From Chelatococcus sambhunathii (GTDB taxonomy: Bacteria; Pseudomonadota; Alphaproteobacteria; Rhizobiales; Methylopilaceae): a stretch of DNA of 64,000 nucleotides. The notes beneath the pieces are model-generated. The model was not told the origin of the DNA, did not search any database, and was given only the letters and a program-made list of their open reading frames with translations. The position numbers were made by a program, and so were the translations under genes. Shown here piece after piece: positions 16,817 through 25,093 of the stretch (position 1 is its first letter; the number at the start of each line of letters is the position of its first letter). The stretch is taken from NCBI GenBank assembly GCA_031316315.1, contig JADBEO010000012.1:41474-105473 (forward strand). The letters run 5' to 3'.

Positions 16817-18142
16817 CTATCGCCCGATCAACTTCACGTCGTCAGCGGTCGGGAAACATGTCGGGGCGCGGCCGTTCTGCGTCTCCCATCTCCCGACCGC
16901 GACGCGCGTTCGGAAGCCCACGAGCCCGTCAGCCGTTCCGACGTCGTGCCCCTGGCGTTCGAGCCGCTTCTGCATCAGCGCGATCTCGGAGCGCGCCACG
17001 CCCTTCGGCGTGGTCCACTTGCCTTGGATGGGGCCGCCGCCCTTGAAGCGATCTGCGAGATGGCCAACGAACAGCGCGTAAAGGTCGGACTCGTTGTACT
17101 CCTTGATGGCGTAGAAGTTCGGCGTCACCAGAAAGGTCGGGCCGGTTCGCCCCGCCGGCGCCATCAGGTTGACGTCGCCGCCCGGCAGCGCCCCCGTCCT
17201 GCCGGCGACGCCCAGCTTCCTCCACTCGGCGACCGGCTTGGCCTGATCGGGGCCCTCCAGCGTGCAGGGCGCGTCCTTCGGAAGGTCGACCTCGATTCCC
17301 CATGAGCGGCCCGGCTGCCAGCCGTGGCGCTTCAGATAGTTCGCGATGGAGCCGAGCACGTCGGGAACCGAGGTCCAGATGTCCCGCTTGCCGTCGCCGT
17401 CCATGTCGACGGCGTTTTCGAGATACTTGGACGGCAGGAACTGCGGCTGACCCATGGCGCCGGCCCAGGAGCTCTTCATCTCGGCGAGGGAGACGTGATC
17501 GCCCTGCAGCACCTTCAACGCGGCGATCAACTCCGTGAAGAAGCGTTCCTTCCGCGCGCCGATGAAGGCTTCGGTCGCGAGCGCGCGCACCGCCACGTTG
17601 CCGATCTTGGCCTTGCCGAAGCGGGATTCGCGCCCCCAGATCGCGACGACGATCTCGCGCGGCACGCCGAACCGCTTCTCCACCGCGTCGAGCGTCGCGG
17701 CATGCTTCTTGAGCTCTGCCTGACCCTCGGCCGCCAGCGCGACGAAATTCGCCTCAGCGACATAGCGGCCGGGATCGGCGAACTCGGCCTGTCGCTGCGG
17801 ACCCTCCAGCTTTGGCGCGCCGGGCGGCGCAAGGTCCGGAAGGGTCCAGTCGATGGCGATGTCCTTCGTTGCTGCGTCGAAGGTCGCCTCTGAAACACCT
17901 TCCTTGAGCGCGGCGGGCTTCACGACATCCTGGAGCCACGAGCGGAAATCGGATTCCACCTTGGGCTTGTCGACTGCGGCGCGCGCGGAACCGGTCCCGA
18001 CGAACAGGCCGACCGCGAGAATCGCGGCGGCCGCGTCTGCGCCGATCGAGCGCGCCTTATTGAAGATAATCCGGCGCCGACGCCCTTTTCCGCAACACGC
18101 GCGGTAAAATCGAAAAACCAGCGTCATCGAATCGGGAACCAA
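16817..18142 (-). CDS. Lytic murein transglycosylase, MltB-type, with peptidoglycan-binding domain
   Basis: 441-aa exported protein. After a basic N-terminus and hydrophobic segment (about 30-52), the SLT_2/MltB domain holds the catalytic glutamate in IWGRESRFGK, plus SSWAGAMGQPQFLPSKY and the Asp-rich DMDGDGKRDIW. The last 60 residues form a peptidoglycan-binding domain (IALMQKRLERQGHDVGTADG). It should cleave glycan strands to 1,6-anhydro products in the periplasm. TTG 18142 is chosen because AGGAG lies six bases upstream; an ATG at 18127 lacks such a site. A perfect CtrA-type box lies 61 bases upstream between this gene and the divergent small gene. Confidence 0.92.
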   Translation of the reverse strand: MVPDSMTLVFRFYRACCGKGRRRRIIFNKARSIGADAAAAILAVGLFVGTGSARAAVDKPKVESDFRSWLQDVVKPAALKEGVSEATFDAATKDIAIDWTLPDLAPPGAPKLEGPQRQAEFADPGRYVAEANFVALAAEGQAELKKHAATLDAVEKRFGVPREIVVAIWGRESRFGKAKIGNVAVRALATEAFIGARKERFFTELIAALKVLQGDHVSLAEMKSSWAGAMGQPQFLPSKYLENAVDMDGDGKRDIWTSVPDVLGSIANYLKRHGWQPGRSWGIEVDLPKDAPCTLEGPDQAKPVAEWRKLGVAGRTGALPGGDVNLMAPAGRTGPTFLVTPNFYAIKEYNESDLYALFVGHLADRFKGGGPIQGKWTTPKGVARSEIALMQKRLERQGHDVGTADGLVGFRTRVAVGRWETQNGRAPTCFPTADDVKLIGR

Positions 18143-18202
18143 TCGTCGCTCCTGAAGTTTCTGTCCCGCTCCGATCGCGGTCGGGAGCGATCGAGCCTGT
18201 CG

Positions 18203-18217
18203 TTAACCAACGGTTAA
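18203..18217. promoter_or_regulatory. CtrA-type box TTAA-N7-TTAA
   Basis: TTAACC-AAC-GGTTAA is a perfect 15-base palindrome that satisfies the CtrA consensus TTAA-N7-TTAA, including the TTAACC half-site. It is in the intergenic region between the lytic transglycosylase (start 18142, minus) and the small gene at 18268 (plus). Binding by CtrA is inference. Confidence 0.6.
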
Positions 18218-18267
18218 GGCGTCAGGCACACGCTTTGTTAAAGGAATGCTTGGTGAGGAATCCTGCA

Positions 18268-18480
18268 ATGGCCGTCGCCGCAGCGATCGTACAGCAGCCA
18301 GCGCCGAAGACGCTCGGCGTCCTCGCCTCGCAGCAGGACCGCAAGGTCTCGGAGATGCGGGCGCTGCTCGCGCGCCTCTCGCCTCAGAGCGCATCCGAAT
18401 CGCTGCGTCTCCTCAGAAACGCATTTCCGGACGCCCCGCTCAGTCTGCGCGTCGCCGCCGTCGGCCTCAGCGCGCGCTGA
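18268..18480 (+). CDS. Small conserved-type hypothetical protein
   Basis: 70-aa product that I do not recognise. It begins MAVAAAIVQQPAPKTLG, has a helical middle (SQQDRKVSEMRALLARLS) and ends PLSLRVAAVGLSAR; no signal peptide and no cysteines. AGGA lies eight bases before ATG 18268 and third-position GC is very high throughout, so it is probably real. The overlapping frame starting at 18246 gives an Arg-rich, low-complexity product and looks like a shadow. It is convergent with pssA, eight bases apart, and downstream of a CtrA-type box. Confidence 0.68.
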   Translation: MAVAAAIVQQPAPKTLGVLASQQDRKVSEMRALLARLSPQSASESLRLLRNAFPDAPLSLRVAAVGLSAR

Positions 18481-18487
18481 CTTCGAC

Positions 18488-19324
18488 TTAGGACGCGTTC
18501 GTCGACTCCTGCGGCGAGGCCAGCGCCCTGTCGCGCAGCTTCAGCTTGCGATGGTGCGCCAAAGCGAGCGGCAGCAGGCCCAAATAGACCAGCACGACCG
18601 CCGTCAGCACGAACCAGGGATAGCTGATCAGCAGCGCGACGAAGATCGCCGCCAGGATCAGCACGGGCGCCACATAGGCGCGCTTCACGCGCGCGCCGAG
18701 TTGCTTGCCCGACCATGTCGGAAGCGGGCTCACCATCATCAGCGCGACGAAGATTTCGTAGGCGAGCACGACCGGCATTCCGATCGGCGTGCGCGGTATG
18801 CCGAGGAATTCGAGGTAGATCGGCAGCAGCGAGCCGATCGCGCCGGCGGGAGCCGGGACGCCGGTGAAGAACGCCCCCGCCCAGGCAGGCTTGTTGGGAT
18901 CGTCGAGCGCGACGTTGAAGCGCGCGAGGCGCAAGGCGGCGGCGATGGCGAGCACGAGCGCGCCGAGCCAGCCGACATGGCCGAGGCCGTTCAGCCCCCA
19001 GATGTAGAGGATGAGCGCCGGCGCGACGCCGAAATTGACGAAGTCGGTTAGGCTGTCGAGCTCCGCGCCGAAACGCGAGGTGCCCTTCAGCAGCCGCGCG
19101 AGACGCCCGTCAATTCCGTCGAGCGCCGCGGCCAGCACGACGAGATAGACCGCGATCTCGAGCCGCCCCTCGATAGCCATGCGCACGCCCGTCAGGCCCG
19201 CGCAAAGGGCGAGCAGCGTGACGAGATTCGGCAGCAGGGTGCGCAGTGGAACACGGCGCAGCTTGACGCGCTTCTGCAGCGCCTGTCCGGCGTCGGCGTC
19301 GCGTTCCAGCAGGGGGTCGCTCAC
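18488..19324 (-). CDS. pssA: CDP-diacylglycerol--serine O-phosphatidyltransferase
   Basis: Makes phosphatidylserine from CDP-diacylglycerol and serine in the inner membrane. The 278-aa product has about eight hydrophobic segments and the CDP-alcohol phosphatidyltransferase motif seen as DGRLARLLKG, then GAELDSLTD (DGxxAR-x8-GxxxDxxxD). This is the type II membrane enzyme of alphaproteobacteria. GTG 19324 is chosen from the strong AAGGAGG seven bases upstream. It follows psd by 14 bases, so psd-pssA are one operon making phosphatidylethanolamine via phosphatidylserine. Confidence 0.95.
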   Translation of the reverse strand: MSDPLLERDADAGQALQKRVKLRRVPLRTLLPNLVTLLALCAGLTGVRMAIEGRLEIAVYLVVLAAALDGIDGRLARLLKGTSRFGAELDSLTDFVNFGVAPALILYIWGLNGLGHVGWLGALVLAIAAALRLARFNVALDDPNKPAWAGAFFTGVPAPAGAIGSLLPIYLEFLGIPRTPIGMPVVLAYEIFVALMMVSPLPTWSGKQLGARVKRAYVAPVLILAAIFVALLISYPWFVLTAVVLVYLGLLPLALAHHRKLKLRDRALASPQESTNAS

Positions 19325-19338
19325 GTGGCCCTCCTTCT

Positions 19339-20046
19339 TCAGTCCTTCCGGAACGCGCGGATATCGTCCCTGCGCGCCAGATCCGCGATGACGGTTTCGC
19401 CAGCAACCGCGCGCTGGCCGACGCCGACCAGCGGCTCGGTTCCGGCCGGCAGGTAATGGTCCACGCGGCTGCCGAAGCGGATCATGCCGAAGCGCTGGCC
19501 GGCCGCCAGCGTCTCCTGCTCGCGCGTGAAGCAGACGATGCGGCGCGCGACCAGGCCCGCGATCTGCACCGCGCCGACCTTGCCATACGCCGACTCGATG
19601 ACGATGCCGTTGCGCTCGTTGTCCTCGCTCGCCTTGTCGAGGTCGGCGTTCAGGAACTTGCCCGCCGTGTAAGCGATGCGCGCGACGCGCCCGCCGATCG
19701 GCGCGCGGTTCACATGGACGTCGAACACGTTCATGAACACCGCGACGCGCGGCAGCGGCTCTGCGCCGAGACCCAGTTCTGGCGGCGGAACCGCCGCCTT
19801 GACGTCGCACACGACGCCGTCCGCTCCGCTGACCACCAGCCCCTCGCGCATCGGCGTGACGCGCACGGGGTCGCGGAAAAACAGCGCGCACCAGACGGTG
19901 AGCCCTGTTCCGATCCAGCCGAGAGGCTGCCAGATCAGGAACAGGATGAAGGCGACGACCGCAAAAGCGGCGATGAAGATCCGCCCTTCCGGATGGATCG
20001 GGACAATCGCGCTGCGGATGGATTTCGTGACGTCGTCGAGGGCCAT
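19339..20046 (-). CDS. psd: Phosphatidylserine decarboxylase proenzyme
   Basis: 235-aa pyruvoyl-dependent enzyme that converts phosphatidylserine to phosphatidylethanolamine. The short alphaproteobacterial form has an N-terminal membrane hairpin (about 22-55), [27 protein letters not shown] with the conserved His, and the self-cleavage site FGSRVD, where Ser193 would become the pyruvoyl group. ATG 20046 starts [12 protein letters not shown]. It is the first gene of psd-pssA. Confidence 0.96.
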   Translation of the reverse strand: MALDDVTKSIRSAIVPIHPEGRIFIAAFAVVAFILFLIWQPLGWIGTGLTVWCALFFRDPVRVTPMREGLVVSGADGVVCDVKAAVPPPELGLGAEPLPRVAVFMNVFDVHVNRAPIGGRVARIAYTAGKFLNADLDKASEDNERNGIVIESAYGKVGAVQIAGLVARRIVCFTREQETLAAGQRFGMIRFGSRVDHYLPAGTEPLVGVGQRAVAGETVIADLARRDDIRAFRKD

Positions 20047-20115
20047 GGGCCGGCTCTTTACGCGATGCCGAAGAGGAAGGCATCCCCCACAAGGTGTGAT
20101 GCCGAGGGCATGCGC

Positions 20116-22071
20116 CTATTCCGCAGCGTCGCGCGGCCCGTCGCCCTCCGCCAGGCGGTCCTCCTCGAGCAGCAGGTCGTCATGGCCGTCGTCATCCTCG
20201 ACCCGCGCGAGCGTCTCGCGCGCCTCGTCCGCCTCGCGCTGGCGGTTCCAGAGGGCCGCGTAGAGCCCGCCTTGAGCGAGGAGCTCTTGATGGGAGCCGC
20301 GCTCGGCGATCCGGCCGGCCTCCAGTACGAGGATCTCGTCGGCCGCGACGATGGTTGAGAGGCGATGCGCGATGACGATGGTGGTGCGGCCGGACGCGAC
20401 GCGGTCGAGCGCGTCCTGGATGTCCTTCTCCGTCGCCGAATCGAGCGCCGAGGTCGCCTCGTCGAGGATCAGCAGCGGCGGCCCTTTGAGGATCGTGCGG
20501 GCGATCGCGACACGCTGCTTCTCGCCGCCGGACAGCTTCAATCCGCGTTCGCCGACCTCGGTGTCGTAGCCCTTCGGCATCTGGCGGATGAAACCGTCGA
20601 TCTGGGCGAGGCGCGCCGCCTGCTCGACCTCATCGTCCGTCGCATCCCAGCGGCCATAGCGGATGTTGTAGCGGACGGTGTCGTTGAACAGGACGGTGTC
20701 CTGCGGGACCATGCCGATCGCCTCGCGCAAGGAGTCCTGCGTCACGTCGCGGATGTCCTGCCCGTCGATCGTGATGCGGCCGGACTGGATGTCGTAGAAC
20801 CGGAACAGCAGCCGCGAGACGGTGGACTTGCCGGCGCCCGACGGCCCGACGATCGCGACCGTGCGGCCAGCCGGGACCTCGAAGCTGACGTCTTTCAGGA
20901 TCGGTCGGTCGGGATCGTAAGCGAAGGAGACGTTCTCGAAGCGGACGGTCCCACCCTCGACTGCGAGCGGTTTCGCGTCCGGCCTGTCCTCGATCTCCGG
21001 ATCCTGCGCCAGCAGCCGGAACATCGCCTCGAGATCCGCGACCGCCTGTTTGATCTCGCGGTAGACGAAACCCATGAAGTTCAACGGCACGTAGAGCTGG
21101 ATCATCATGGCGTTGATCAGCACGAAATCGCCGATCGTGTTTCGCCCCGCCTCGACGTCGCGCACCACCATGACCATGCAGACCGTGAGGCCGGCCGTGA
21201 AGATCGCGGCCTGCCCGAAGTTCAGCCAGGCGAGCGAGGTGTAGGTGCGGACCGCAGCCTTTTCATAGCCCGCCATCGAGCGGTCGTAGCGCTCGGCCTC
21301 GCGCGCCTCGTTGCCGAAATACTTGACCGTCTCATAGTTGAGCAGGCTGTCGATCGCCTTGGAGCTGGCGTCCGTGTCGTTCTCGTTCAGCGCGCGGCGG
21401 TGCGCGATGCGCCGTTCCGTCGCCGCGTACGTGAAGGCGAGATAGACGACGACCATGGCCGACACGACGGCCGAGTAGCGCCAATCGAACTGCCAGGCCA
21501 GCACGCCGAGCACCAGCACGAATTCGAGGATCGTGGGGGCGACCGTGAGCAGCGCGGTCCGCGTCAGCGTCTCGATGGCGAGCCGCCCCCGGTCGACCAC
21601 CCGGCTTACCGCGCCGGTGCGCCGTCCAAGATGGAAGCGCAGGCTGAGGCGATGCATGTGCCGGAAGACGCGCAAGGAGAGCCGCCGCACGGCATGCATG
21701 ACGACGGGCGCGGTGATGCCGTCCCGCGCCTGCGCGAAGCCGACCATCAGGACGCGCCCGAGCCCATAGGCCAGCACCATGGCGATGGGCGCGCCGAGGG
21801 CGAGCGCGCGCCACGTCTCGGCGGACGGCGCCGGGCCGCCCTTAGCTGCGAGCGTCAGCGCATCGGTCGCGAACTTGAAGCCATAAGGCACAAGCACGGT
21901 GACGAGCTTGGTCGCGACCAGCAGGACGATCGCGATGGCGATCCGTCTCTTCAGGTCGGGCCGCTCCCCCGGCCACATGAAGGGCTGGAGCCGCCGCATC
22001 GTATGAAAGAAGGCGAGCCCGCCCGCCGAGGCCGGCTCGGCGCCGCCGCCGTCGCGGCGCCGCCTCACCAT
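20116..22071 (-). CDS. Atm1-type ABC transporter, fused permease and ATPase
   Basis: 651-aa half-transporter. Residues about 40-350 form the six-helix exporter domain; the C-terminal ATPase has Walker A GPSGAGKST, Q-loop, signature LSGGEKQRVAIARTI, Walker B LLILDEATSALD and the switch His in IVIAHRLST. The region ATERRIAHRRALNENDTDASSKAIDSL with NYETVKYFGNE is typical of the Atm1/HMT1 group that exports glutathione-bound sulfur or metal conjugates. The last 40 residues are acidic (LLLEEDRLAEGDGP). ATG 22071 starts with a basic stretch; an internal ATG at residue 25 is possible. It stands between psd and the LysM gene on the same strand. Confidence 0.92.
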   Translation of the reverse strand: MVRRRRDGGGAEPASAGGLAFFHTMRRLQPFMWPGERPDLKRRIAIAIVLLVATKLVTVLVPYGFKFATDALTLAAKGGPAPSAETWRALALGAPIAMVLAYGLGRVLMVGFAQARDGITAPVVMHAVRRLSLRVFRHMHRLSLRFHLGRRTGAVSRVVDRGRLAIETLTRTALLTVAPTILEFVLVLGVLAWQFDWRYSAVVSAMVVVYLAFTYAATERRIAHRRALNENDTDASSKAIDSLLNYETVKYFGNEAREAERYDRSMAGYEKAAVRTYTSLAWLNFGQAAIFTAGLTVCMVMVVRDVEAGRNTIGDFVLINAMMIQLYVPLNFMGFVYREIKQAVADLEAMFRLLAQDPEIEDRPDAKPLAVEGGTVRFENVSFAYDPDRPILKDVSFEVPAGRTVAIVGPSGAGKSTVSRLLFRFYDIQSGRITIDGQDIRDVTQDSLREAIGMVPQDTVLFNDTVRYNIRYGRWDATDDEVEQAARLAQIDGFIRQMPKGYDTEVGERGLKLSGGEKQRVAIARTILKGPPLLILDEATSALDSATEKDIQDALDRVASGRTTIVIAHRLSTIVAADEILVLEAGRIAERGSHQELLAQGGLYAALWNRQREADEARETLARVEDDDGHDDLLLEEDRLAEGDGPRDAAE

Positions 22072-22191
22072 GCGGCGCGTCTCCGCGCGCGATCGTCTCG
22101 CGACAGGCGGCGAGAATATGTCCGGAGAGTGATCGGCATGCGCCTCAGCACTTAGGCGTCCGTCGCTCTCTGGACAAGCGACGGCGCCGCT

Positions 22192-23781
22192 TCAGCGTCG
22201 CGCCGCCTTGTCGGGATCCTCCGGCAGCACAAGAACCTGACCAGGATAGATCAGGTTCGGATCGCGGATCTGCTTGTCGTTCGCTGTGAAGATCACCGTG
22301 TACCGCATTCCGCTGCCATAGGTTTTGCGCGAGATGCGCCACAGGCTGTCGCCGCGCCTGACGTTCGCCGTGTCGATCGAGGCGATCACCGGATTGGCGG
22401 CGTCCGGCGCGGGCGGTGACGGCGTCCGCTCCGCCGCCGACGCCTCGTCGGGCTTGGGTGCCTCGTCGGGCTTGGGCGCCTCGACGCTCGGCTGCGTCGG
22501 CGCCGGGGGCGCTTCGGGTTCGGCCCGCTTGGCCTGCTCCCGCTGAGGGCTTTCCCGCTGAGGGCTTTCCTGCGGAGCGGGCGTCGGCGCCTGCGCGGGC
22601 GAAGCGAACTGCTCCGACGCCTGTGGCGCGGTCTTCGGCGCTGCCGCCTGCGGCTGGGTCGAGCTCGGCGCAGGCCCGGGGGCTTCGGCCGGCGGCGCTA
22701 CGGCCGGCGGCTGAGGCTTGACAACGGGCGACGACGGCGGCCTGAGCGCCGCCTGCGGGGCCTCGGCGACCTCGCCCTCATAGGAGAACCGCGCCTCGGC
22801 GCGCGCGATCACCTTGCCGGCCGCGCCCTCGACATGATCGACGCGCGCGACGTAGTCGCCGGGCGTCAGTCCGCGCTCGACGCGAACGGACCAGCGCTCG
22901 TCGCGACCGGCGACCGGCTGCGCGATCAGCGCGTTGTTGAGGTAGACGCGCAGCTTCGCGCCGGCAGGCGCGGCGCCCTGAACGAACAGCCGTCCCTTCT
23001 CGGCGTCCACGGCGCCGATCGAGACGGCGGCGGCCTTCGGCGCCGGCGTCTTCGGGCCGGCCTCGGGCTGGAGCGCGGCGACAGCCGGCGGCGCGGCCGC
23101 GGGCGGCTGGCCCGGCTGCTGCAGCACCTTCGACGGCGCGTTCGGCTCGTTCAGCACCACGACGACGTCGCCCTTCGGCGTCTGCGGCACCGAAACGGTG
23201 ACGGACTGCTCGGACGTCGCGGTCTTGCCGTCCGGCGTCGTGACCTTGAGGCCGAGCTGGTAGTCGCCGGGGGCAAGGGGCGGCGGCGTCATGGCCCAGG
23301 CGCCGGTCTCGTCCGCCGTCGCCTTGTCCTGCGTCTTGCCGTTCGCCGTGAGCTCCACGGTGCACCGCGCCGCGCAGCGGCCCGCGACGACCGCCTCGCC
23401 GCTCGGCTCGACCCGGATGACGTCAAAGGCGCCCTTGACGACGTCAGCGGGCGAAGGCGATTTCGGATTGTCGGCGGCGCGCCCGGCTTCCGACGGCGGC
23501 GTCAGCGCGGCCACGCCGTCCTCGGGCGCCTTCGGACGCGAGGTCGTCGGAGGCGCCTTCGCCTCCGCAGGACGCGGAGATACGGGTCCAGGCGCAGGGG
23601 CAGGCGTCAGGTCCGGCTTCTTCGCGTCGGCGTTTGGCGATGGCGCGCCGCGCTCAGGCCCGCCGACGATGGCTTCCTTGACCGCCGGAGACGGCCACCA
23701 GCCTTCACGCCAGCCGAAATAGCCGAGCGCCACGGCGGCCACGAGACCGATCACAAATCCCTGCCTGACCGCGGGGTCCAT
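22192..23781 (-). CDS. LysM domain protein with Ig-like segments
   Basis: 529-aa protein with an N-terminal membrane anchor (QGFVIGLVAAVALGYFGW), a Pro/Ala-rich stretch, two Ig-like or adhesion-type domains in the middle (ADVVKGAFDVIRVEPSGEAVVAG and ISIGAVDAEKGRLFVQG-like), a long Pro/Ala/Glu linker with EAPKPDEAPKPDE repeats, and a C-terminal LysM module (RRGDSLWRISRKTYGSG to IYPGQVLVLPED). This matches the large periplasmic LysM proteins of Rhizobiales, anchored in the inner membrane and binding peptidoglycan. Its exact role is unknown. ATG 23781 puts the anchor near the start; a GTG at 23802 is an alternative. Confidence 0.87.
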   Translation of the reverse strand: MDPAVRQGFVIGLVAAVALGYFGWREGWWPSPAVKEAIVGGPERGAPSPNADAKKPDLTPAPAPGPVSPRPAEAKAPPTTSRPKAPEDGVAALTPPSEAGRAADNPKSPSPADVVKGAFDVIRVEPSGEAVVAGRCAARCTVELTANGKTQDKATADETGAWAMTPPPLAPGDYQLGLKVTTPDGKTATSEQSVTVSVPQTPKGDVVVVLNEPNAPSKVLQQPGQPPAAAPPAVAALQPEAGPKTPAPKAAAVSIGAVDAEKGRLFVQGAAPAGAKLRVYLNNALIAQPVAGRDERWSVRVERGLTPGDYVARVDHVEGAAGKVIARAEARFSYEGEVAEAPQAALRPPSSPVVKPQPPAVAPPAEAPGPAPSSTQPQAAAPKTAPQASEQFASPAQAPTPAPQESPQRESPQREQAKRAEPEAPPAPTQPSVEAPKPDEAPKPDEASAAERTPSPPAPDAANPVIASIDTANVRRGDSLWRISRKTYGSGMRYTVIFTANDKQIRDPNLIYPGQVLVLPEDPDKAARR

Positions 23782-23942
23782 CGCGCCTGCACATCCTTCC
23801 ACGACCCGCCGGCGGGCCGTCGCGGCTTCGTCAAACCCAAGTCCTACAAGGAGTTTGACGAGGATGCATCTTGTCCGATCGGCGAGCGCCCACGCATGGC
23901 CGAGCGCTTGACCGTCCCGACAGCGCGGGGCTCACTGCCTGG

Positions 23943-24551
23943 ATGAACCGAATCCGCACCGTTTGCGTCTTTTGCGGCTCCAGCTCCGGAGCGAAACCCG
24001 AACACATGGAGGACGCCACGTCGCTCGGCCGCGCGCTCGCCGAAGCCGGCGTCGGTCTCGTCTATGGCGGCGGCAATATCGGCCTCATGGGCGCCGTGGC
24101 GCGCGCGACGCTGACCGCCGGCGGCCACGTCACAGGCGTCATCCCGCGCTTCCTGGTCGAACGGGAGGTCATGCTGGCCGACGTCCACGAACTGGTCGTC
24201 ACCGAGGACATGCACGAACGGAAACGTGTGATGTTCGACCGGTCCGACGCCTTCGTCGCCCTGCCGGGCGGCATCGGCACGCTGGAAGAGCTCGTCGAGC
24301 AGATGACCTGGGCGCAGCTCGGGCGGCACGAAAAGCCGATTCTGGTGGCGAATTTGCACGACTTCTGGACGCCGCTGCTGACGCTGCTCGAGCACATGTC
24401 GTCGGAAGGCTTCCTGCGGCCGGGCCTCGAGGCGCCGCACGTGGTCGCGACACGGGTCGAGGACATCCTGCCGACGCTTGAAGCGGCCCTGCCCTTCGTC
24501 CAGGACCTGGCCGACGACGCCGAACCGGTCGCGCCGGTGGAGCAGCTTTGA
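23943..24551 (+). CDS. LOG family protein (nucleoside monophosphate phosphoribohydrolase)
   Basis: 202-aa lysine-decarboxylase-like (LOG) protein. It shows VCVFCGSSSG at the N-terminus, LVYGGGNIGLMGAVA, and the diagnostic PGGIGTLEEL with MHERKR before it. Family members hydrolyse nucleoside 5'-monophosphates such as AMP or cytokinin ribotides to free base and ribose 5-phosphate; older annotations as lysine decarboxylase are wrong. ATG 23943 starts at the conserved domain; its ribosome site is weak. It is divergent from the LysM gene and is followed by a large hairpin. Confidence 0.93.
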   Translation: MNRIRTVCVFCGSSSGAKPEHMEDATSLGRALAEAGVGLVYGGGNIGLMGAVARATLTAGGHVTGVIPRFLVEREVMLADVHELVVTEDMHERKRVMFDRSDAFVALPGGIGTLEELVEQMTWAQLGRHEKPILVANLHDFWTPLLTLLEHMSSEGFLRPGLEAPHVVATRVEDILPTLEAALPFVQDLADDAEPVAPVEQL

Positions 24552-24560
24552 GGCGTGCTG

Positions 24561-24622
24561 GGGTTGAGCTCGCTTACCACCTCATGGCCGGCGAAGCCGG
24601 CCATGAGGCGGTGCCTCAACCC
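24561..24622. repeat. Nested palindromic element
   Basis: A perfect 13-bp stem with GAA loop (24580-24592 and 24596-24608, arms CCTCATGGCCGGC) sits inside an outer 8-bp pair GGGTTGAG (24561-24568) and CTCAACCC (24615-24622). It starts ten bases after the LOG stop. There is no T-run, so it may be a dispersed intergenic palindrome that also helps end transcription. Confidence 0.6.
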
Positions 24623-24662
24623 GCAGTCATTCCGCCTACATCCTAATGAGGCACCTGCCTCC

Positions 24663-25019
24663 TCACCTGATTTCCTGGAGACCGAGCAACTCGATTCGGA
24701 CTCCCAACAAATCGGAAGCCACTCCCAGTTCCGCCGCGATATCCTCGCGAAAGCGGTCTCGGAGGTTCTGGATCACGTCTGCGCGCGGAACGCTCGAGGC
24801 GCGTGTCGCAGATGAGCTCACCGCGGCGGGCACGGTCAGCGCCTCGGAGGTCGTTTGGAGCGCTGCCGCGATACGCTCGAGCGTAGCTGGAGACGGGCGG
24901 CTGCGCGCCCTTTCATACGCGTTATATTGCGTAACGTTCATCCCCGCCTCGAAAGCGACTTGCTCCTGCGTCTTGCCCATCGCCGCTCGCGCGGCTTTTA
25001 AGCGTTCACTGATATCCAT
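24663..25019 (-). CDS. XRE-family helix-turn-helix regulator
   Basis: 118-aa DNA-binding protein. An HTH_3 domain fills residues about 5-60: RLKAARAAMGKTQEQVAFEAGMNVTQYNAYERARSRPSPATLERIAAAL. The C-terminal half (ADVIQNLRDRFREDIAAELG) resembles no family I can name. ATG 25019 is chosen for GGAGG five bases upstream, rather than ATG 25031. The region upstream is strikingly AT-rich and holds a TTGACG -35-like hexamer and two near-identical nonamers CATGAACTT and CATGAAGTT 15 bases apart, as expected for self-repression. The target genes are unknown. Confidence 0.85.
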   Translation of the reverse strand: MDISERLKAARAAMGKTQEQVAFEAGMNVTQYNAYERARSRPSPATLERIAAALQTTSEALTVPAAVSSSATRASSVPRADVIQNLRDRFREDIAAELGVASDLLGVRIELLGLQEIR

Positions 25020-25041
25020 GTGAGCCTCCATAGATCGATAA

Positions 25042-25079
25042 CATGAACTTGTGTATCATGAAGTTTTATAAAACGTCAA
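25042..25079 (-). promoter_or_regulatory. AT-rich promoter with direct repeats upstream of the XRE gene
   Basis: On the minus strand TTGACG (25079-25074) and a weak TACACA (25055-25050) are 18 bases apart. Two nonamers, CATGAACTT (25042-25050) and CATGAAGTT (25057-25065), overlap the spacer and -10 box and could be the operator of the adjacent regulator. Confidence 0.4.
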
Positions 25080-25093
25080 TGAGATTTTAAAAA

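Noticed and set aside
15686..17305. 539-codon plus-strand open frame opposite the tricarboxylate-binding protein and transglycosylase genes
   Set aside because: Shadow frame spanning two genuine genes on the other strand.
18246..18491. Alternative frame over the small gene at 18268
   Set aside because: Arg-rich product without pattern; the chosen frame has better ribosome site and third-position GC.
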